A stretch of DNA of 64,000 nt from an uncultured Rhodobacterales bacterium (GTDB lineage Bacteria > Pseudomonadota > Alphaproteobacteria > Rhodobacterales > Rhodobacteraceae). A program made the translations under genes and the position numbers. The first letter of the stretch is position 1; every line of letters begins with the position of its first letter. The stretch is taken from positions 62,001 through 126,000 of the forward strand of contig CAIQOV010000025.1 of assembly GCA_903873585.1 (NCBI GenBank), in the 5' to 3' direction. Under the pieces are notes generated by a model, which was not told the DNA's origin, ran no database searches, and was given only the letters and a program-made list of their open reading frames with translations. Shown piece after piece: positions 42,898 through 55,000 of this stretch.

Positions 42898-42948
42898 ATG
42901 AGCTTGATATGCGTGATCATCGCCCGAATTATCGGCCCGGCGTTCTGA
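42898..42948 (+). CDS. Ile-rich leader peptide upstream of ileS (candidate attenuator leader)
   Basis: ATG AGC TTG ATA TGC GTG ATC ATC GCC CGA ATT ATC GGC CCG GCG TTC TGA = MSLICVIIARIIGPAF; 5 Ile of 16 codons, overlaps a strong hairpin, ileS 76 nt downstream. Confidence 0.7.
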   Translation: MSLICVIIARIIGPAF

Positions 42949-42962
42949 GGACAGACGCCGGG
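42936..42962 (+). promoter_or_regulatory. GC-rich hairpin overlapping the end of the ileS leader ORF
   Basis: CCCGGCGT-TCTGAGGACAG-ACGCCGGG; CTG/CAG extends the stem. Confidence 0.75.
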
Positions 42963-43024
42963 ACCTTGGCGCTTTGCCGCCGCCCTAAATTCCCCTGCCC
43001 AATTCTCCTGCAAGGACTGCCCCG

Positions 43025-45919
43025 ATGTGCGCTGACACGCCAACCCCCGACTACCGCGACAGTGTTTTCCTGCCCGAAACCGACTTTCCGATGCGCGCGG
43101 GCCTGCCCCAGCGTGAACCCGATTGGCTGGCGCGGTGGGAGCGGATTGGCGTCTATAACCGCCTGCGCGGCAAGGCCGGGCGTGCCGATTTCACGCTGCA
43201 CGATGGCCCGCCCTATGCCAACGGCCATTTGCACATCGGCCATGCGCTGAACAAAGTGCTCAAAGACATGGTTGTGCGCAGCCAGCAAATGATGGGCAAA
43301 GATGCGCGCTATGTGCCCGGTTGGGATTGCCACGGCCTGCCCATCGAATGGAAGATCGAAGAGCAATACCGCGCCAAGGGCTTGAACAAAGACGATGTGA
43401 ACATCGTCGATTTCCGCCAAGAATGCCGCCGCTTTGCCGAAGGCTGGATTGATGTGCAACGCGCCGAATTCAAGCGCCTTGGCATCACGGGCAATTGGGA
43501 AAACCCCTATCTGACGATGAACTACCACGCCGAGGCGGTGATCGCTGACGAGTTCATGAAGTTCTTGATGAACGGCAGCCTGTATCAGGGTTCAAAGCCC
43601 GTGATGTGGTCGCCCGTGGAAAAGACTGCGCTTGCTGAAGCCGAGGTGGAATATCACGACCTGACCAGCCACACGATCTGGGTGCGGTTTGCCCCACAGA
43701 ATGGCGCGTTGGATGGCGCGGCGGTGGTGATCTGGACCACAACGCCGTGGACCATCCCGCAGAACCGCGCGGTGTCGTTCGGGCCGACGCTGGCTTATGG
43801 TGTCTACCGCGTGGATGCCTTGGGCGAAAACTCCACCGCTAAGGTTGGCGAATTGCTGGTACTGGGCGATGCCTTGGCCGAAGGTGTGATGAAATCCGCC
43901 CGTGTCGAAGGCTTCACCCGTCTGCGCGATGTGACCGCTGATGAGATGACAGGCGTTCTACTCGCCCACCCCTACCGTGGCATCGAAGGCGGTGCTGGCG
44001 AGTGGGACTTTGACGTTCCCCTTCTGCCCGGCGACCATGTGACCGATGATGCGGGCACGGGGTTTGTGCATACGGCCCCCAGCCATGGTGACGACGATTA
44101 TCAGATGGGCGTCAAGTTTGGCTTGCCTATGACCTATAACGTCGAGGCTGACGGCTCTTACCGCGCCAACCTGCCCTTGTTTGGCGGCCAAGCGATCCTT
44201 ACGGCGGAAGGCAAAGAAGGCCCCGCCAACGTCAGCAATATCAAGGCGCTGGCGGCATCTGGCACTTTGTTTGCCAAGGGCAAGCTGAAGCATTCCTACC
44301 CCCATTCGTGGCGCTCTAAAGCGCCGCTGATCTACCGTAACACGCCGCAATGGTTTGTCGCCATCGACAAGCCGCTGGATGACGGCATGGGTGCGAATGG
44401 CGATACGATCCGCAAGCGGGCGTTGAACTCGATCAACCATCTTGTGACATGGACACCGCCATCAGGCCGCAACCGCCTGCACGCCATGATCGAAGCGCGG
44501 CCCGATTGGGTGCTGTCGCGCCAACGCGCTTGGGGCGTGCCTTTGACCTGCTTTACCAAGGTTGGCACCTTGCCCACCGACGACGATTTCCTTCTGCGCA
44601 ACGCCGAGGTGAACGCCCGCGTGCGCGCCGCGTTTGAAGCAGACGGCGCAGATGTGTGGTATCAGGACGGCTTCAAGGATCAAATGCTGCACGGCATCGT
44701 TGACCCAGCCGCTTATACCCAAGTGTTTGACGTGCTCGATGTGTGGTTCGATTCCGGCTCTACCCACGCCTTTGTGCTGCGTGACCGCGAAGATGGCAGC
44801 AGCGATGGCATTGCTGACCTGTATTTGGAAGGCACCGACCAGCACCGTGGCTGGTTCCACTCGTCTCTGTTGCAAGCCTGCGGCACCAAGGGCCGCGCGC
44901 CTTATCGGGGCGTGCTAACCCACGGCTTCACGCTGGACGAAAAGGGCATGAAAATGTCCAAGTCCTTGGGCAATACAGTCGCCCCGCAAGCCGTGATCGA
45001 CGAATACGGCGCGGATATCCTGCGCCTATGGGTGGCGCAGGCCGATTACACGCTGGATTTGCGCATTGGCAAAGAGATCCTGAAAGGCGTTGCCGACAGC
45101 TACCGCCGCTTGCGCAACACGATGCGGTTCTTGCTGGGCAATCTGAAAGACTTCTCGGATGCCGAGCGGGTGGATGCCGCCGATATGCCCGAACTGGAAC
45201 AATGGGTTCTGCACCGTCTTGCCGAACTGGATACCGAAGTGCGCGAGGGCTTTGGCAAATACGACTTCCAAGGCGTGTTCCAAAAGCTGTTCACCTTTGC
45301 CACAACCGATCTGTCGGCGGTGTATTTCGACATCCGCAAAGATGCGCTGTATTGCGATGCGCCGACCAGCCTGACGCGCCGTTCCGCGCGCACCGTGCTG
45401 GATATTCTGTTCCACCGCCTGACCACATGGCTGGCCCCGATCTTGGTCTTTACCATGGAAGAGGTCTGGCTGTGCCGTTACCCCGGCGACGACAGCAGCC
45501 TGCATCTGCAAGACTTCCCCGAAACGCCAAAGGCTTGGGCCAACCCCGCGCTGTCGGCCAAATGGGATGCGATCCGCACCGCGCGGCGTGTGGTGACAGG
45601 CGCGCTGGAAGTGCAGCGCACCGCCAAGGTGATTGGTGCCAGCCTAGAAGCCGCCCCCGTGGTGCACGTGGCCGACACGGCGATTCTGGCAGCACTGCGC
45701 TCGGTCGACTTTGCCGATCTGTGCATCACTTCGGGCCTAAGCCTAACCGCCGATCCCGAACCGGACGAAGCGTTTCGTTTGCCCGAAGTGCCCGGTGTGG
45801 GTGTGGTGTTTGAAAAGGCCCTTGGTCACAAATGCGAACGCTGCTGGAAAGTGCTGCCCGATGTGGGCACGCACAAACACGCCGGCACCTGCAAACGCTG
45901 CAATGACGCGCTAGGCTAA
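43025..45919 (+). CDS. ileS: Isoleucyl-tRNA synthetase
   Basis: DGPPYANGHLHIGHALNK (HIGH), KMSKSLGN (KMSKS), C-terminal Cys4 zinc site. Confidence 0.98.
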   Translation: MCADTPTPDYRDSVFLPETDFPMRAGLPQREPDWLARWERIGVYNRLRGKAGRADFTLHDGPPYANGHLHIGHALNKVLKDMVVRSQQMMGKDARYVPGWDCHGLPIEWKIEEQYRAKGLNKDDVNIVDFRQECRRFAEGWIDVQRAEFKRLGITGNWENPYLTMNYHAEAVIADEFMKFLMNGSLYQGSKPVMWSPVEKTALAEAEVEYHDLTSHTIWVRFAPQNGALDGAAVVIWTTTPWTIPQNRAVSFGPTLAYGVYRVDALGENSTAKVGELLVLGDALAEGVMKSARVEGFTRLRDVTADEMTGVLLAHPYRGIEGGAGEWDFDVPLLPGDHVTDDAGTGFVHTAPSHGDDDYQMGVKFGLPMTYNVEADGSYRANLPLFGGQAILTAEGKEGPANVSNIKALAASGTLFAKGKLKHSYPHSWRSKAPLIYRNTPQWFVAIDKPLDDGMGANGDTIRKRALNSINHLVTWTPPSGRNRLHAMIEARPDWVLSRQRAWGVPLTCFTKVGTLPTDDDFLLRNAEVNARVRAAFEADGADVWYQDGFKDQMLHGIVDPAAYTQVFDVLDVWFDSGSTHAFVLRDREDGSSDGIADLYLEGTDQHRGWFHSSLLQACGTKGRAPYRGVLTHGFTLDEKGMKMSKSLGNTVAPQAVIDEYGADILRLWVAQADYTLDLRIGKEILKGVADSYRRLRNTMRFLLGNLKDFSDAERVDAADMPELEQWVLHRLAELDTEVREGFGKYDFQGVFQKLFTFATTDLSAVYFDIRKDALYCDAPTSLTRRSARTVLDILFHRLTTWLAPILVFTMEEVWLCRYPGDDSSLHLQDFPETPKAWANPALSAKWDAIRTARRVVTGALEVQRTAKVIGASLEAAPVVHVADTAILAALRSVDFADLCITSGLSLTADPEPDEAFRLPEVPGVGVVFEKALGHKCERCWKVLPDVGTHKHAGTCKRCNDALG

Positions 45920-45965
45920 GGTGGGCGCATAGCCCACCCCCTTTCCATCCGAAGTGGAGCGAGAC

Positions 45966-47123
45966 ATGACCAAACACGCCATCTGGGGCCGCTGGGCCGT
46001 TGCTGCCTTGTTCTTTATCAACGGGTTCAACATGGGCGCTTGGGCCCCGCAGATCCCCCAGATGATGGAACGGCACGGGCTGAAATCAGGCGTCATGGGG
46101 GTCTTGATCGTGATGATCGGGCTGGGGGCTGTTTCAGCGATGATCTTTGCGGGCAAGCTGATCGCCCGCCATGGGTCGCGCCGGATGGTGATTTTCTTTG
46201 CATCGTGCTTCATCCCGATGTTTCCCTTGATGATCCTGTCACCATCACCTTGGTTGGCTATTCCGTTTCTGTTCCTGTTCGGGGCCTTTGGCGGCTGCAT
46301 GGATGTGGCGATGAACGCCAATGCCGTGGCGGTGGAACGCCATTTGGGCCGCGCGATTATGTCATCCTCGCACGGGTTTTGGAGCTTGGGCGGCTTTATC
46401 GGTGGCGCTTTGGGGGGCCAAGCGATTGCAACCTTTGGCTATGACAAACAAGCGCTGGGCGTGGCGCTGATTTGTGCTGTGACTTTGGCCGTGGCCAGCC
46501 GCTTTATCGTGAACGACCCGCCCCATGCTGCGGAAACTGAAAAACCAAAAGCGCAAATGTTCCCGCGTGTGATGATCCTATATGTGCTGGGCGCTATGGC
46601 GCTGTTTTCCATGGTGCCAGAGGGCGCGGTGCTGGATTGGGCGGCGGTTTATGTCAAAGCCGAACTGGGTGCTGACTTAACACGGCAGGGGTTGGCCTTT
46701 GGCCTGTTCTCGGGCGCTATGGCGATTGTGCGCTTTTTGGGGGATGCGGTGCGCAACCGCTTTGGCGCAGTGCAAACGCTGCGGGTTTCGGGGATTTTCG
46801 GCGCTGTTGGCCTGATCGTGGCGGCTGTGGCCCCGACAAGCGGTTTGGCGATTGCGGGCTTTGCCATTGCGGGGATTGGCGTGGCCAACATGGTGCCCAT
46901 CATGTTCTCGGCCGCTGGCAATTATCCCGGTTTGCCGCCGGGATCAGGGATCGCGACGACCACGATGATTGGCTACACGGGCTATCTTTTGGCCCCCTCG
47001 GTCATCGGTTTTGTCGCCCAGCACGTGGGCTTTCGCTTCACCTATGGCGCGGTGGCCTTGCTGTTGCTGGTCGTGGCCTCCTTGGCCAACAACACGGCGG
47101 CGGCGGATGGGGTGAAGGCTTAA
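45966..47123 (+). CDS. MFS transporter
   Basis: 12-[19 protein letters not shown]. Confidence 0.9.
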   Translation: MTKHAIWGRWAVAALFFINGFNMGAWAPQIPQMMERHGLKSGVMGVLIVMIGLGAVSAMIFAGKLIARHGSRRMVIFFASCFIPMFPLMILSPSPWLAIPFLFLFGAFGGCMDVAMNANAVAVERHLGRAIMSSSHGFWSLGGFIGGALGGQAIATFGYDKQALGVALICAVTLAVASRFIVNDPPHAAETEKPKAQMFPRVMILYVLGAMALFSMVPEGAVLDWAAVYVKAELGADLTRQGLAFGLFSGAMAIVRFLGDAVRNRFGAVQTLRVSGIFGAVGLIVAAVAPTSGLAIAGFAIAGIGVANMVPIMFSAAGNYPGLPPGSGIATTTMIGYTGYLLAPSVIGFVAQHVGFRFTYGAVALLLLVVASLANNTAAADGVKA

Positions 47124-48145
47124 CCTTCGAACAGGTCAGATTGACCGGGCAGGCGCGGGGCATCTAGCCCCAAGTGCCGCCACGCCTTTTGCCCCAGCAT
47201 CCGCCCGCGCGGGGTGCGCAGGATCAGGCCCTGTTGCAGCAAGAAGGGTTCAATCACCTCTTCAATCGCATCACGCGCCTCTGACAGGGCGGCGGCGATG
47301 GTTTCCACGCCGACAGGACCGCCCCCGTAATGTTCGGCCAAAAGCGTCAGATAACGCCGATCGTTGCCATCAAGCCCCAGATAATCGACGCCAAGCCGAG
47401 TCAGGGCGCGGTCGGCTATCGCTTGGGTCAAGCGGCCATCGCCCTCGACCGTGACAAAATCAACCACGCGGCGCAGCAGGCGGCCCGCGATGCGCGGTGT
47501 GCCCCGCGCGCGGCGGGCAATTTCGCGCGTGCCTTCAGGGTCAGAGGACACGCCCAACAGGCGCGCCCCACGGGTGACGATCAGGTCAAGCTCGTCTTCG
47601 GTGTAGAACTCCAACCGCGTGGGAATGCCAAAGCGGTCGCGCAGAGGGGTGGTCAGCAGGCCAAGGCGGGTGGTAGCCCCCACCAGCGTAAAGGGCTGCA
47701 ATTCGATGCGAACGGTGCGCGCGGCAGGGCCTTCGCCGATCACCAGATCAAGGGCGAAGTCTTCAAGGGCGGGATATAGCACTTCTTCCACCACGGGCGA
47801 CAGGCGGTGGATTTCGTCGATAAACAGCACGTCCTTGGGTTCAAGGTTGGTCAAGATCGCCGCTAGATCGCCCGGTTTGGCCAAAACGGGGCCAGAGGTC
47901 ATGCGAAACCCCACACCCAATTCGCGCGCCATGATCTGCGCCAGCGTGGTTTTGCCCAAACCGGGGGGGCCGTGGAACAGCGTGTGATCCATCGCCTCGC
48001 CCCGCGTTTTGGCCGATTGTATGAACACGCGCAGGTTGGCGCGAGCCTCGGCTTGGCCAACAAAATCGTCCAGCGTTTGGGGCCGCAGGGCGCGGTCAAG
48101 GTCTTGGGGTTGCTCTTGCGGGCTAAGGGGGCGGTTCTGGTCCAT
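47120..48145 (-). CDS. ruvB: Holliday junction helicase RuvB
   Basis: [31 protein letters not shown]. Confidence 0.98.
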   Translation of the reverse strand: MDQNRPLSPQEQPQDLDRALRPQTLDDFVGQAEARANLRVFIQSAKTRGEAMDHTLFHGPPGLGKTTLAQIMARELGVGFRMTSGPVLAKPGDLAAILTNLEPKDVLFIDEIHRLSPVVEEVLYPALEDFALDLVIGEGPAARTVRIELQPFTLVGATTRLGLLTTPLRDRFGIPTRLEFYTEDELDLIVTRGARLLGVSSDPEGTREIARRARGTPRIAGRLLRRVVDFVTVEGDGRLTQAIADRALTRLGVDYLGLDGNDRRYLTLLAEHYGGGPVGVETIAAALSEARDAIEEVIEPFLLQQGLILRTPRGRMLGQKAWRHLGLDAPRLPGQSDLFEG

Positions 48146-48820
48146 TTACTTCGGGGCCAACAGTTTCAGGGCGGCGCGGATCATGGTGGCGGTGTCGGCA
48201 TCTGGGTTTTCGGCAGAGATGGTCATGACAGCTTGCGCCGCATCGCCCTGCGCGTAGCCTAGATTGACTAAGGCTGACAGTGCATCGGCAGAAAAGGCTG
48301 CGCGGTTTGATACGGGAGGCGGAGCGGCAGGGGTGCGGCGCTTAGCAGGCGCGGGCTCTGCGGCTTCAAACGGTTCCACCACGCTGGCGGCTGGCATTGT
48401 GCCGCCCAAGGCCATCATCGCGGGCGCTTTGGATTTCAGCTCTAATATCACACGCTGTGCCAGTTTTGGCCCCACGCCGGGGGCAGATTGGATCGAGCGT
48501 GCATCGCCCAAGGCAATGGCGCGCGCAACGCCTTCGGCCCCCAAAGCGCCCAGCATCGCCATAGAGGCTTTCGCCCCAACCCCTTGCACCGTCATCAACA
48601 GCCGATGCCATTCGCGGTCAAACAGCGTTAGAAAACCGAACAGTTGCAGCAGGTCTTCGCGCACCATCAGGTCGGTGTAAAGCGATGCCGCCTGTCCCGC
48701 AGGGGGTAGGCTGGCCAAGGTGCGGTCGTTGACATGCACGATATAACCCACGCCGCGCACATCGAGCAGCACTTGATCGCTGCCCTTCCAATCGACCACG
48801 CCTGACAGTTTGCCGATCAT
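48146..48820 (-). CDS. ruvA: Holliday junction DNA-binding protein RuvA
   Basis: [38 protein letters not shown]. Confidence 0.97.
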   Translation of the reverse strand: MIGKLSGVVDWKGSDQVLLDVRGVGYIVHVNDRTLASLPPAGQAASLYTDLMVREDLLQLFGFLTLFDREWHRLLMTVQGVGAKASMAMLGALGAEGVARAIALGDARSIQSAPGVGPKLAQRVILELKSKAPAMMALGGTMPAASVVEPFEAAEPAPAKRRTPAAPPPVSNRAAFSADALSALVNLGYAQGDAAQAVMTISAENPDADTATMIRAALKLLAPK

Positions 48821-49329
48821 TCCGCAGCCCTTCTCACAGCAGCCTCAAGTCGGCCCGCACTTTGCAGATGATGCGCGTGGCAGATGGCAATGGCCAGCGC
48901 ATCGGCGGCATCGGGGCCAGCAATCACCACACCGGGCAGTTGCAAGCGCACCATATGATCAACCTGCGCCTTGGCGGCATGGCCCACGCCAACCACGGCC
49001 TTTTTCACCGCATTGGGGGCATATTCGCCAATCACCAGCCCTGCTTGCGCGGGCACCAGCAAAGCAATGCCGCGCGCTTGGCCCAGTTTCAGCGTCGCCA
49101 CAGCGTCTTTGTTGACAAACGTATGCTCGACCGCCGCCGCATCGGGGGCATAGGTGCGCACCACGTCGGAAAGTTGGCTGTGCAGCGACACCAAGCGTTG
49201 GGCAAGGGCACCATCATCGGCGTCAGAATGGCAGATGCCATTGGCGACATGGGTTATTTTTGCCCCCACAACGTCAATCACCCCCCAGCCGAGGTTGCGC
49301 AAGCCCGGATCAATCCCCAGAACCCGCAT
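48817..49329 (-). CDS. ruvC: Holliday junction resolvase RuvC
   Basis: [53 protein letters not shown]. Confidence 0.97.
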   Translation of the reverse strand: MRVLGIDPGLRNLGWGVIDVVGAKITHVANGICHSDADDGALAQRLVSLHSQLSDVVRTYAPDAAAVEHTFVNKDAVATLKLGQARGIALLVPAQAGLVIGEYAPNAVKKAVVGVGHAAKAQVDHMVRLQLPGVVIAGPDAADALAIAICHAHHLQSAGRLEAAVRRAAE

Positions 49330-49640
49330 CTTTTTCCCCTTGTTCTTGGTGGACCAGCTCTAGCACGAACCAAGAACATCCGCCAAGCGCTTTCGCAAGT
49401 GAATGGGTTTACTGTGCAGGTGCAGAAAACGGCAGATTGGGCGAAATTGGCGACATGCTTGCCTGTTCATTAAAAAATATGTAACAAAAACAATACAAAG
49501 CGATGCTGTCCAGCCATGCGCCCCGTGCAAGTCGGCCTTGCGGTGGCTTGGGTTGCTTTGCATGTGCAGCAAGACTATTTCCCAATCATCGGAAGCGGAA
49601 AACCGCTTCAATGTTGTGCAGTTTGGAAAGGACTCCCGCA

Positions 49641-49844
49641 ATGTCCAGCTTTGAGACATCCTCAGTCGCGCCGTTTGGCGCTGTCACCGTGTATCGCTTC
49701 GTTCAATCTGTGGGCGCAGCTATGCAAGCCGTGCAGGCTTGGAATTCAGCCCGCATCACCCGCAAATCGTTGAATCGCCTAACAAATCGCGAGCTTGACG
49801 ATATCGGCCTGTGCCGTGGCGATATTGATCTGATCGGCCGCTAA
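49641..49844 (+). CDS. DUF1127 small protein
   Basis: 67 aa ending WNSARITRKSLNRLTNRELDDIGLCRGDIDLIGR. Confidence 0.85.
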   Translation: MSSFETSSVAPFGAVTVYRFVQSVGAAMQAVQAWNSARITRKSLNRLTNRELDDIGLCRGDIDLIGR

Positions 49845-49906
49845 GCCGTTCAAGATGTGCCAGACTTTCGGCCGCTGCGCGTTGCGGCGGCCTTTCGTTT
49901 GACCGC

Positions 49907-50794
49907 TTAGGCGCGCTGCAAGACCAAGGCTGACCATTCGCCCAAATCTTCGCGCGATACGGGTGTGAAGCCTGCGCTGACATAGGCGGCGGTAATCGCG
50001 TCAGCCTGCACCACCAACAGCCCCGACAAAATCACCAAGCCCTTGGGCGCGCAGTTTTGCGCCATGGCGGGGGCCAGTTCGATCAGCGGGCCTTTCAGGA
50101 TATTGGCGAAGATCAAATCAAAGGGCGCTGCCGCTTTGATCTGCGGATGGGCAAAACCTGCCGCCTCTAGGCAGGCGATGCGGCCTGTCAGGCCGTTCAC
50201 CGCCACGTTGGCCTCGGCCACATCCACCGCAACCTGATCAATGTCTGATGCGATGATCAATGCGTCAGGCAGAACCGAGGCCGCAGCCATCGCAAGCACC
50301 GCAGTGCCGCAGCCGATGTCAGCCACCTTGGATGGGCGCAATCCCGCGTCATAAAGCCTGTCCCACGCGCGCAAACAGCCCAGCGTGGTGCCGTGATGGC
50401 CCGTGCCAAAGGCTACGGTCGCCTCGATCAGCAGCGCCACGCGGTCGCCTTGGGCCAGAACCGCGGACACCAGATCGGCATCATGGCTGCCGTAAACGTA
50501 AAAGCGCCCAGCCTCGACGGGCGAAAGTTCGCGCTTCACTTTGGCGACCCAATCGACCTCGGGCAGTTCTGACACGGCAAAGGGCTTGGCGCTAAAGGCC
50601 AAGGCCAGCACTTCCAGCATCACCATGTCAGGCGGTTCGACAAAGTAAGCGCCCACTTCCCAAAGCCCAGAGTCGTCTTCAATTTCAAACACCCCAACGC
50701 CAACGGGTTCAGGGTTGAGCTTTTCAATCGCTTCGGCCAAGGCTTCGGCGGCATCCTCTCCGACTAAAGACGTGAGGGCGGTGAAAGTGGGCAT
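49907..50794 (-). CDS. prmA: Ribosomal protein L11 methyltransferase
   Basis: FGTGHHGTTLGCL, VADIGCGTAVLAMAAA, FANILKGPLIELA. Confidence 0.94.
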   Translation of the reverse strand: MPTFTALTSLVGEDAAEALAEAIEKLNPEPVGVGVFEIEDDSGLWEVGAYFVEPPDMVMLEVLALAFSAKPFAVSELPEVDWVAKVKRELSPVEAGRFYVYGSHDADLVSAVLAQGDRVALLIEATVAFGTGHHGTTLGCLRAWDRLYDAGLRPSKVADIGCGTAVLAMAAASVLPDALIIASDIDQVAVDVAEANVAVNGLTGRIACLEAAGFAHPQIKAAAPFDLIFANILKGPLIELAPAMAQNCAPKGLVILSGLLVVQADAITAAYVSAGFTPVSREDLGEWSALVLQRA

Positions 50795-50874
50795 GGGCCA
50801 AGCCTTTGTGCTGCGGGTGTTGAAGGGGCGATAGGCCGTGACGCCCGCAGCGTCAAGTTCTTGTGCGTTATGCG

Positions 50875-51528
50875 TTACGCTTGCAGCTTCAAACCTATGG
50901 GGCAAGTGACCCCCGTGCCGCCCACGCCACAGTAGCCGTTGGGGTTTTTCTCAAGATATTGCTGATGGTAATCCTCGGCATAGTAAAACACCGGTGCGGG
51001 CAGGATTTCGGTGGTGATGGCCCCGTAACCCTTGGCCGCAAGTGCGCCTTGGTAGGCCAGTTTGCTGGCCACGGCTGCTGTCTCTTGTTCGGGCGAATAG
51101 GTATAGATGCCCGAGCGGTAGGTAGAGCCCACATCATTGCCCTGCCGCATCCCTTGGGTCGGGTCGTGCCCCTCCCAAAAGGTTTTGAGCAGGGTTTCAT
51201 AGCTGATCACTGCCGGATCAAAGATGACCCTAACCACCTCGTTATGGCCCGTCATTTGGGTGCAGGTTTCGGGATAGGTCGGGTTGGGCGTAAAGCCCGC
51301 CGCATAGCCCGTCATGGTCAGCCACACGCCGCGCAGGTTGTAGAACTTACGCTCGACCCCCCAAAAGCAACCCATGCCGAACATGGCCTGTTCAAAGCCA
51401 TCAGGAACAGGCGACTTCAGCGCGATGCCCGACAGAAAATGCCGCTCTGCCGTAGGCAGCGGAGTAGAGCGACCGGGCAGGGCCTTATCAGGCGCGACCA
51501 TTTCCATTTTGCGGCGATCAAACAGCAC
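50875..51528 (-). CDS. msrA: Peptide-methionine (S)-S-oxide reductase
   Basis: [32 protein letters not shown] start suggested by GGAGG spacing (ORF from 51543). Confidence 0.95.
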   Translation of the reverse strand: MLFDRRKMEMVAPDKALPGRSTPLPTAERHFLSGIALKSPVPDGFEQAMFGMGCFWGVERKFYNLRGVWLTMTGYAAGFTPNPTYPETCTQMTGHNEVVRVIFDPAVISYETLLKTFWEGHDPTQGMRQGNDVGSTYRSGIYTYSPEQETAAVASKLAYQGALAAKGYGAITTEILPAPVFYYAEDYHQQYLEKNPNGYCGVGGTGVTCPIGLKLQA

Positions 51529-51656
51529 TCTTATGTCCTCCACAGGGGTTAGGTGGAATATAGGGCGCAGGGAGTGGGTTGGGTAGGGGGCCTGATTTCA
51601 GGTGGCATCCGCTGGCCGTGCGCCCTAAACTCACCCTCAATTTGGCGGAGGTTGCG

Positions 51657-52037
51657 ATGTCTCAAGCGTTGGTGTCCATGTTGCGCATTTTGGTGCGCGC
51701 CTATTTGACGGTGTTTGACGCTGTGATGCGCCTTGGGCCCATGCGGGGGGCGGCTTTGTTGACCTTTGGGCCGTTTGTTGTGGCCAGCGTGGCCTTTCTG
51801 GCCAAGGTTTACTGGCTGGACGCGCTGGTTGACAACACCCTGACCACAATCGCCGTCTTTGCCCTGTTCGCGCTGCTGGGCCCCTTGATGAACACAGGCA
51901 GCAAGTTGCTGGCCGAGGGCTGGCACAAGGCGCGCTTTGGCACCTATCCGGGGCCAAAGGATCTGCGGTTGGACCCGAAGGGTGGTGTCAGCCCGACCCT
52001 GCTGTGGGTCAAGGCTGTGCGAGAGTGGGCAGAGTAG
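51657..52037 (+). CDS. Small conserved membrane protein of unknown function
   Basis: MSQALVSMLRILVRAYLTVFDAVMRLGPMRGAALLTFGPFVVASVAFLAKVYWLDALVDN...; hydrophobic segments, good coding context. Confidence 0.65.
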   Translation: MSQALVSMLRILVRAYLTVFDAVMRLGPMRGAALLTFGPFVVASVAFLAKVYWLDALVDNTLTTIAVFALFALLGPLMNTGSKLLAEGWHKARFGTYPGPKDLRLDPKGGVSPTLLWVKAVREWAE

Positions 52038-52048
52038 GGGCTTTCCCC

Positions 52049-55000
52049 CTACCCCTGCAACGTCCTCACCCCATACCCCTCACCCCGTGCGCGCATCGCG
52101 GCGACGGCGGCGATGCTGGCGGCGGCGGTGGTGAAGTAGGGGATCTTGTCCATCAGCGCCACACGGCGGATGTCGCGGCTGTCAGAAACGGCTTGGGTGC
52201 CTTCGGTGGTGTTCATCACCAAGGCGATCTCGTCGTTCTTCAGGCGGTCGACGATATTGGGGCGGCCTTCATAGACCTTGGCCACCGGCGTTGATTTCAC
52301 GCCTTGGGTGGTCAGCCAAGCGGCGGTGCCTTTGGTCGCCACAATCTCGAACCCTTGGGCGGTTAGGTCGTGCATCGCGGCGGCGAATGCTGCGGTTTTG
52401 TCCATGTCTTTGATCGACACAAAGGCGCGGCCTGTGTCAGGCAAGATCACACCCGCACCCATTTGCGCTTTCAGGAAAGCCAGCGCAAAGGTGCGGTCCC
52501 AGCCCATGACTTCACCGGTCGAACGCATCTCTGGCCCCAGAACAGGGTCAACACCGGGGAAGCGGGCAAAGGGCAGAACCGCCTCTTTCACGCTGAACCA
52601 CGGGGTTTTCGGGTCGGCCAGTGTCAGCGGGTCTGCCAAGGGCAGCGGGCTGTCGGGGCCGACACCTTCGGGATAGGGCGCGCGCATCGGGAAGGCTGAC
52701 AGCTTTTCCCCCGCCATAAGGCGTGCGGCGATTGAGGCTATCGCCGAATCGGTCGCTTTGGCCACGAAAGGCACGGTGCGGCTGGCGCGGGGGTTCACTT
52801 CTAGCACGTAGATCACGCCGTCTTTGATGGCGAATTGCACGTTCATCAGGCCCACAACATTCAGCGCCAAGGCCATTTGCACGGTTTGCTTTTTCAGCTC
52901 TTCCACCGTGGCCGCAGACAGCGAATGGGGCGGCAGGCAGCAGGCCGAGTCGCCCGAATGCACGCCGGCCTCTTCGATATGCTCCATAATGCCCGCAACG
53001 TGCACGGCTTGCCCGTCACACAGCGCATCCACATCCACCTCAATCGCGCCCGACAAATAGCTGTCAAGCAGCACGGGGCTAGAGCCGGAAACTTGCACAG
53101 CGGTCGCGATATAGCGTTCCAACTGGGCATCGTCGCGGATGATTTCCATCGCGCGGCCGCCCAGAACAAATGAGGGGCGGATGACGAGGGGGTAGCCGAC
53201 GTCTTTGGCCACGGCGAAAGCCTCATCCCGCGAGCGTGCGGTGCCGTTGTGCGGCTGTTTCAGGCCCAACTTGTGCAGCAATTGCTGAAAGCGTTCGCGA
53301 TCTTCGGCCAAATCAATCGCATCGGGCGTGGTGCCCAAGATCGGGATGCCTTCGTTGGCCAGCGCCTGCGCCAGCTTCAACGGCGTTTGGCCGCCGAATT
53401 GCACGATAACCCCGTGAAGCGTGCCGTTTTCCTGTTCGACGCGCAGAATTTCCAGAACATGTTCCAGCGTCAGCGGTTCGAAATACAACCGGTCAGAGGT
53501 GTCATAATCGGTCGATACGGTTTCGGGGTTGCAGTTGACCATGATGGTTTCATAGCCCGCAGCCGTCAGCGCATAGCAAGCGTGGCAGCAGCAATAGTCA
53601 AATTCAATCCCTTGGCCGATGCGGTTGGGGCCACCGCCCAGAATGACGACCTTTTTGGCGTTTGACGGACGCGCTTCGCATTCCACATCGCCCATCGCGG
53701 GGGATTCGTAGGTCGAATACATATAGGGCGTTTGCGCTTCAAACTCGGCAGCACAGGTGTCGATGCGTTTGAAGACGGCGTTGACGCCCAGATTGCGGCG
53801 TGCACGGCGCACTTGGCCTTCATCACGGCCGGTCAGTTTGGCAAGGCGGGCATCGGTAAAGCCCATCATCTTCAGCTTGCGAATGCCGTCGGCGGTGACG
53901 GGCAGGCCAGATTTGGTCACTTCCGCCTCGACGTCGATAATCTCGCGGATGCGCGACAAGAACCACGGGTCAAAGGCGGTAATGGCGTTGATCTCGTCAT
54001 TCGTCAGGCCGTGGCGCATGGCTTGGGCGATGTTGCGCAAACGGTCGGGCGTGGCTTCGGACAGGGCCTTGGTAATGGCCACACGGTCGGGCGCGCCGGG
54101 GATGGCGATTTCGTCAAAGCCGGAAAGGCCAGTCTCTAAACTTGCCAGCGCCTTTTGCATCGATTCGTGGATGGTGCGGCCAATGGCCATCACTTCGCCG
54201 ACCGACTTCATCGCGGTGGTCAGGTTGGGGACAGCGCCGGGGAATTTCTCAAAGGCAAAGCGCGGAATTTTGGTGACGACGTAGTCGATCGAGGGTTCGA
54301 ATGACGCAGGCGTGACCTTGGTGATGTCGTTGTCCAACTCGTCTAGTGTGTAGCCCACGGCCAGTTTGGCGGCGATTTTCGCAATCGGGAAGCCTGTGGC
54401 TTTGGATGCCAGCGCCGAAGAACGGCTTACGCGCGGGTTCATCTCGATCACGACCATGCGCCCGTCGGCAGGGTTGATCGCCCATTGCACGTTCGAACCG
54501 CCAGTTTCCACGCCAATTTCGCGCAGCACGGCGATAGAGCCGTTGCGCATGATCTGGTATTCTTTGTCGGTCAGCGTCAGGGCGGGGGCGACGGTGATGC
54601 TGTCGCCGGTGTGTACGCCCATCGGATCAATGTTTTCGATGGCGCAGACGATGATGGCGTTGTCGGCGGTATCGCGCACCACCTCCATCTCGAACTCTTT
54701 CCAGCCCAGCAGGGATTCGTCGACCAAAACCTGCGCCATGGGCGAGGCTTCTAGGCCAGAGCGCACGATGGCGGCGTAATCGTCGCGGTTGTACGCCACA
54801 CCGCCACCCGTGCCGCCCAAGGTAAAGGCAGGGCGGATGATGGCGGGCAGGCCGACATAGTCGAGTGCGGCGATAGCTTCGGCTACGCCAGCAGTGATGT
54901 CATATTTGCCCGAAGCGAGTTTGGGGGCGGCGATGATTGTCGCCTTGGGGTTTTCAAGGCCGATCCGGTCCATCGCTTCGCGGAAAAGCTTGCGGTCTTC

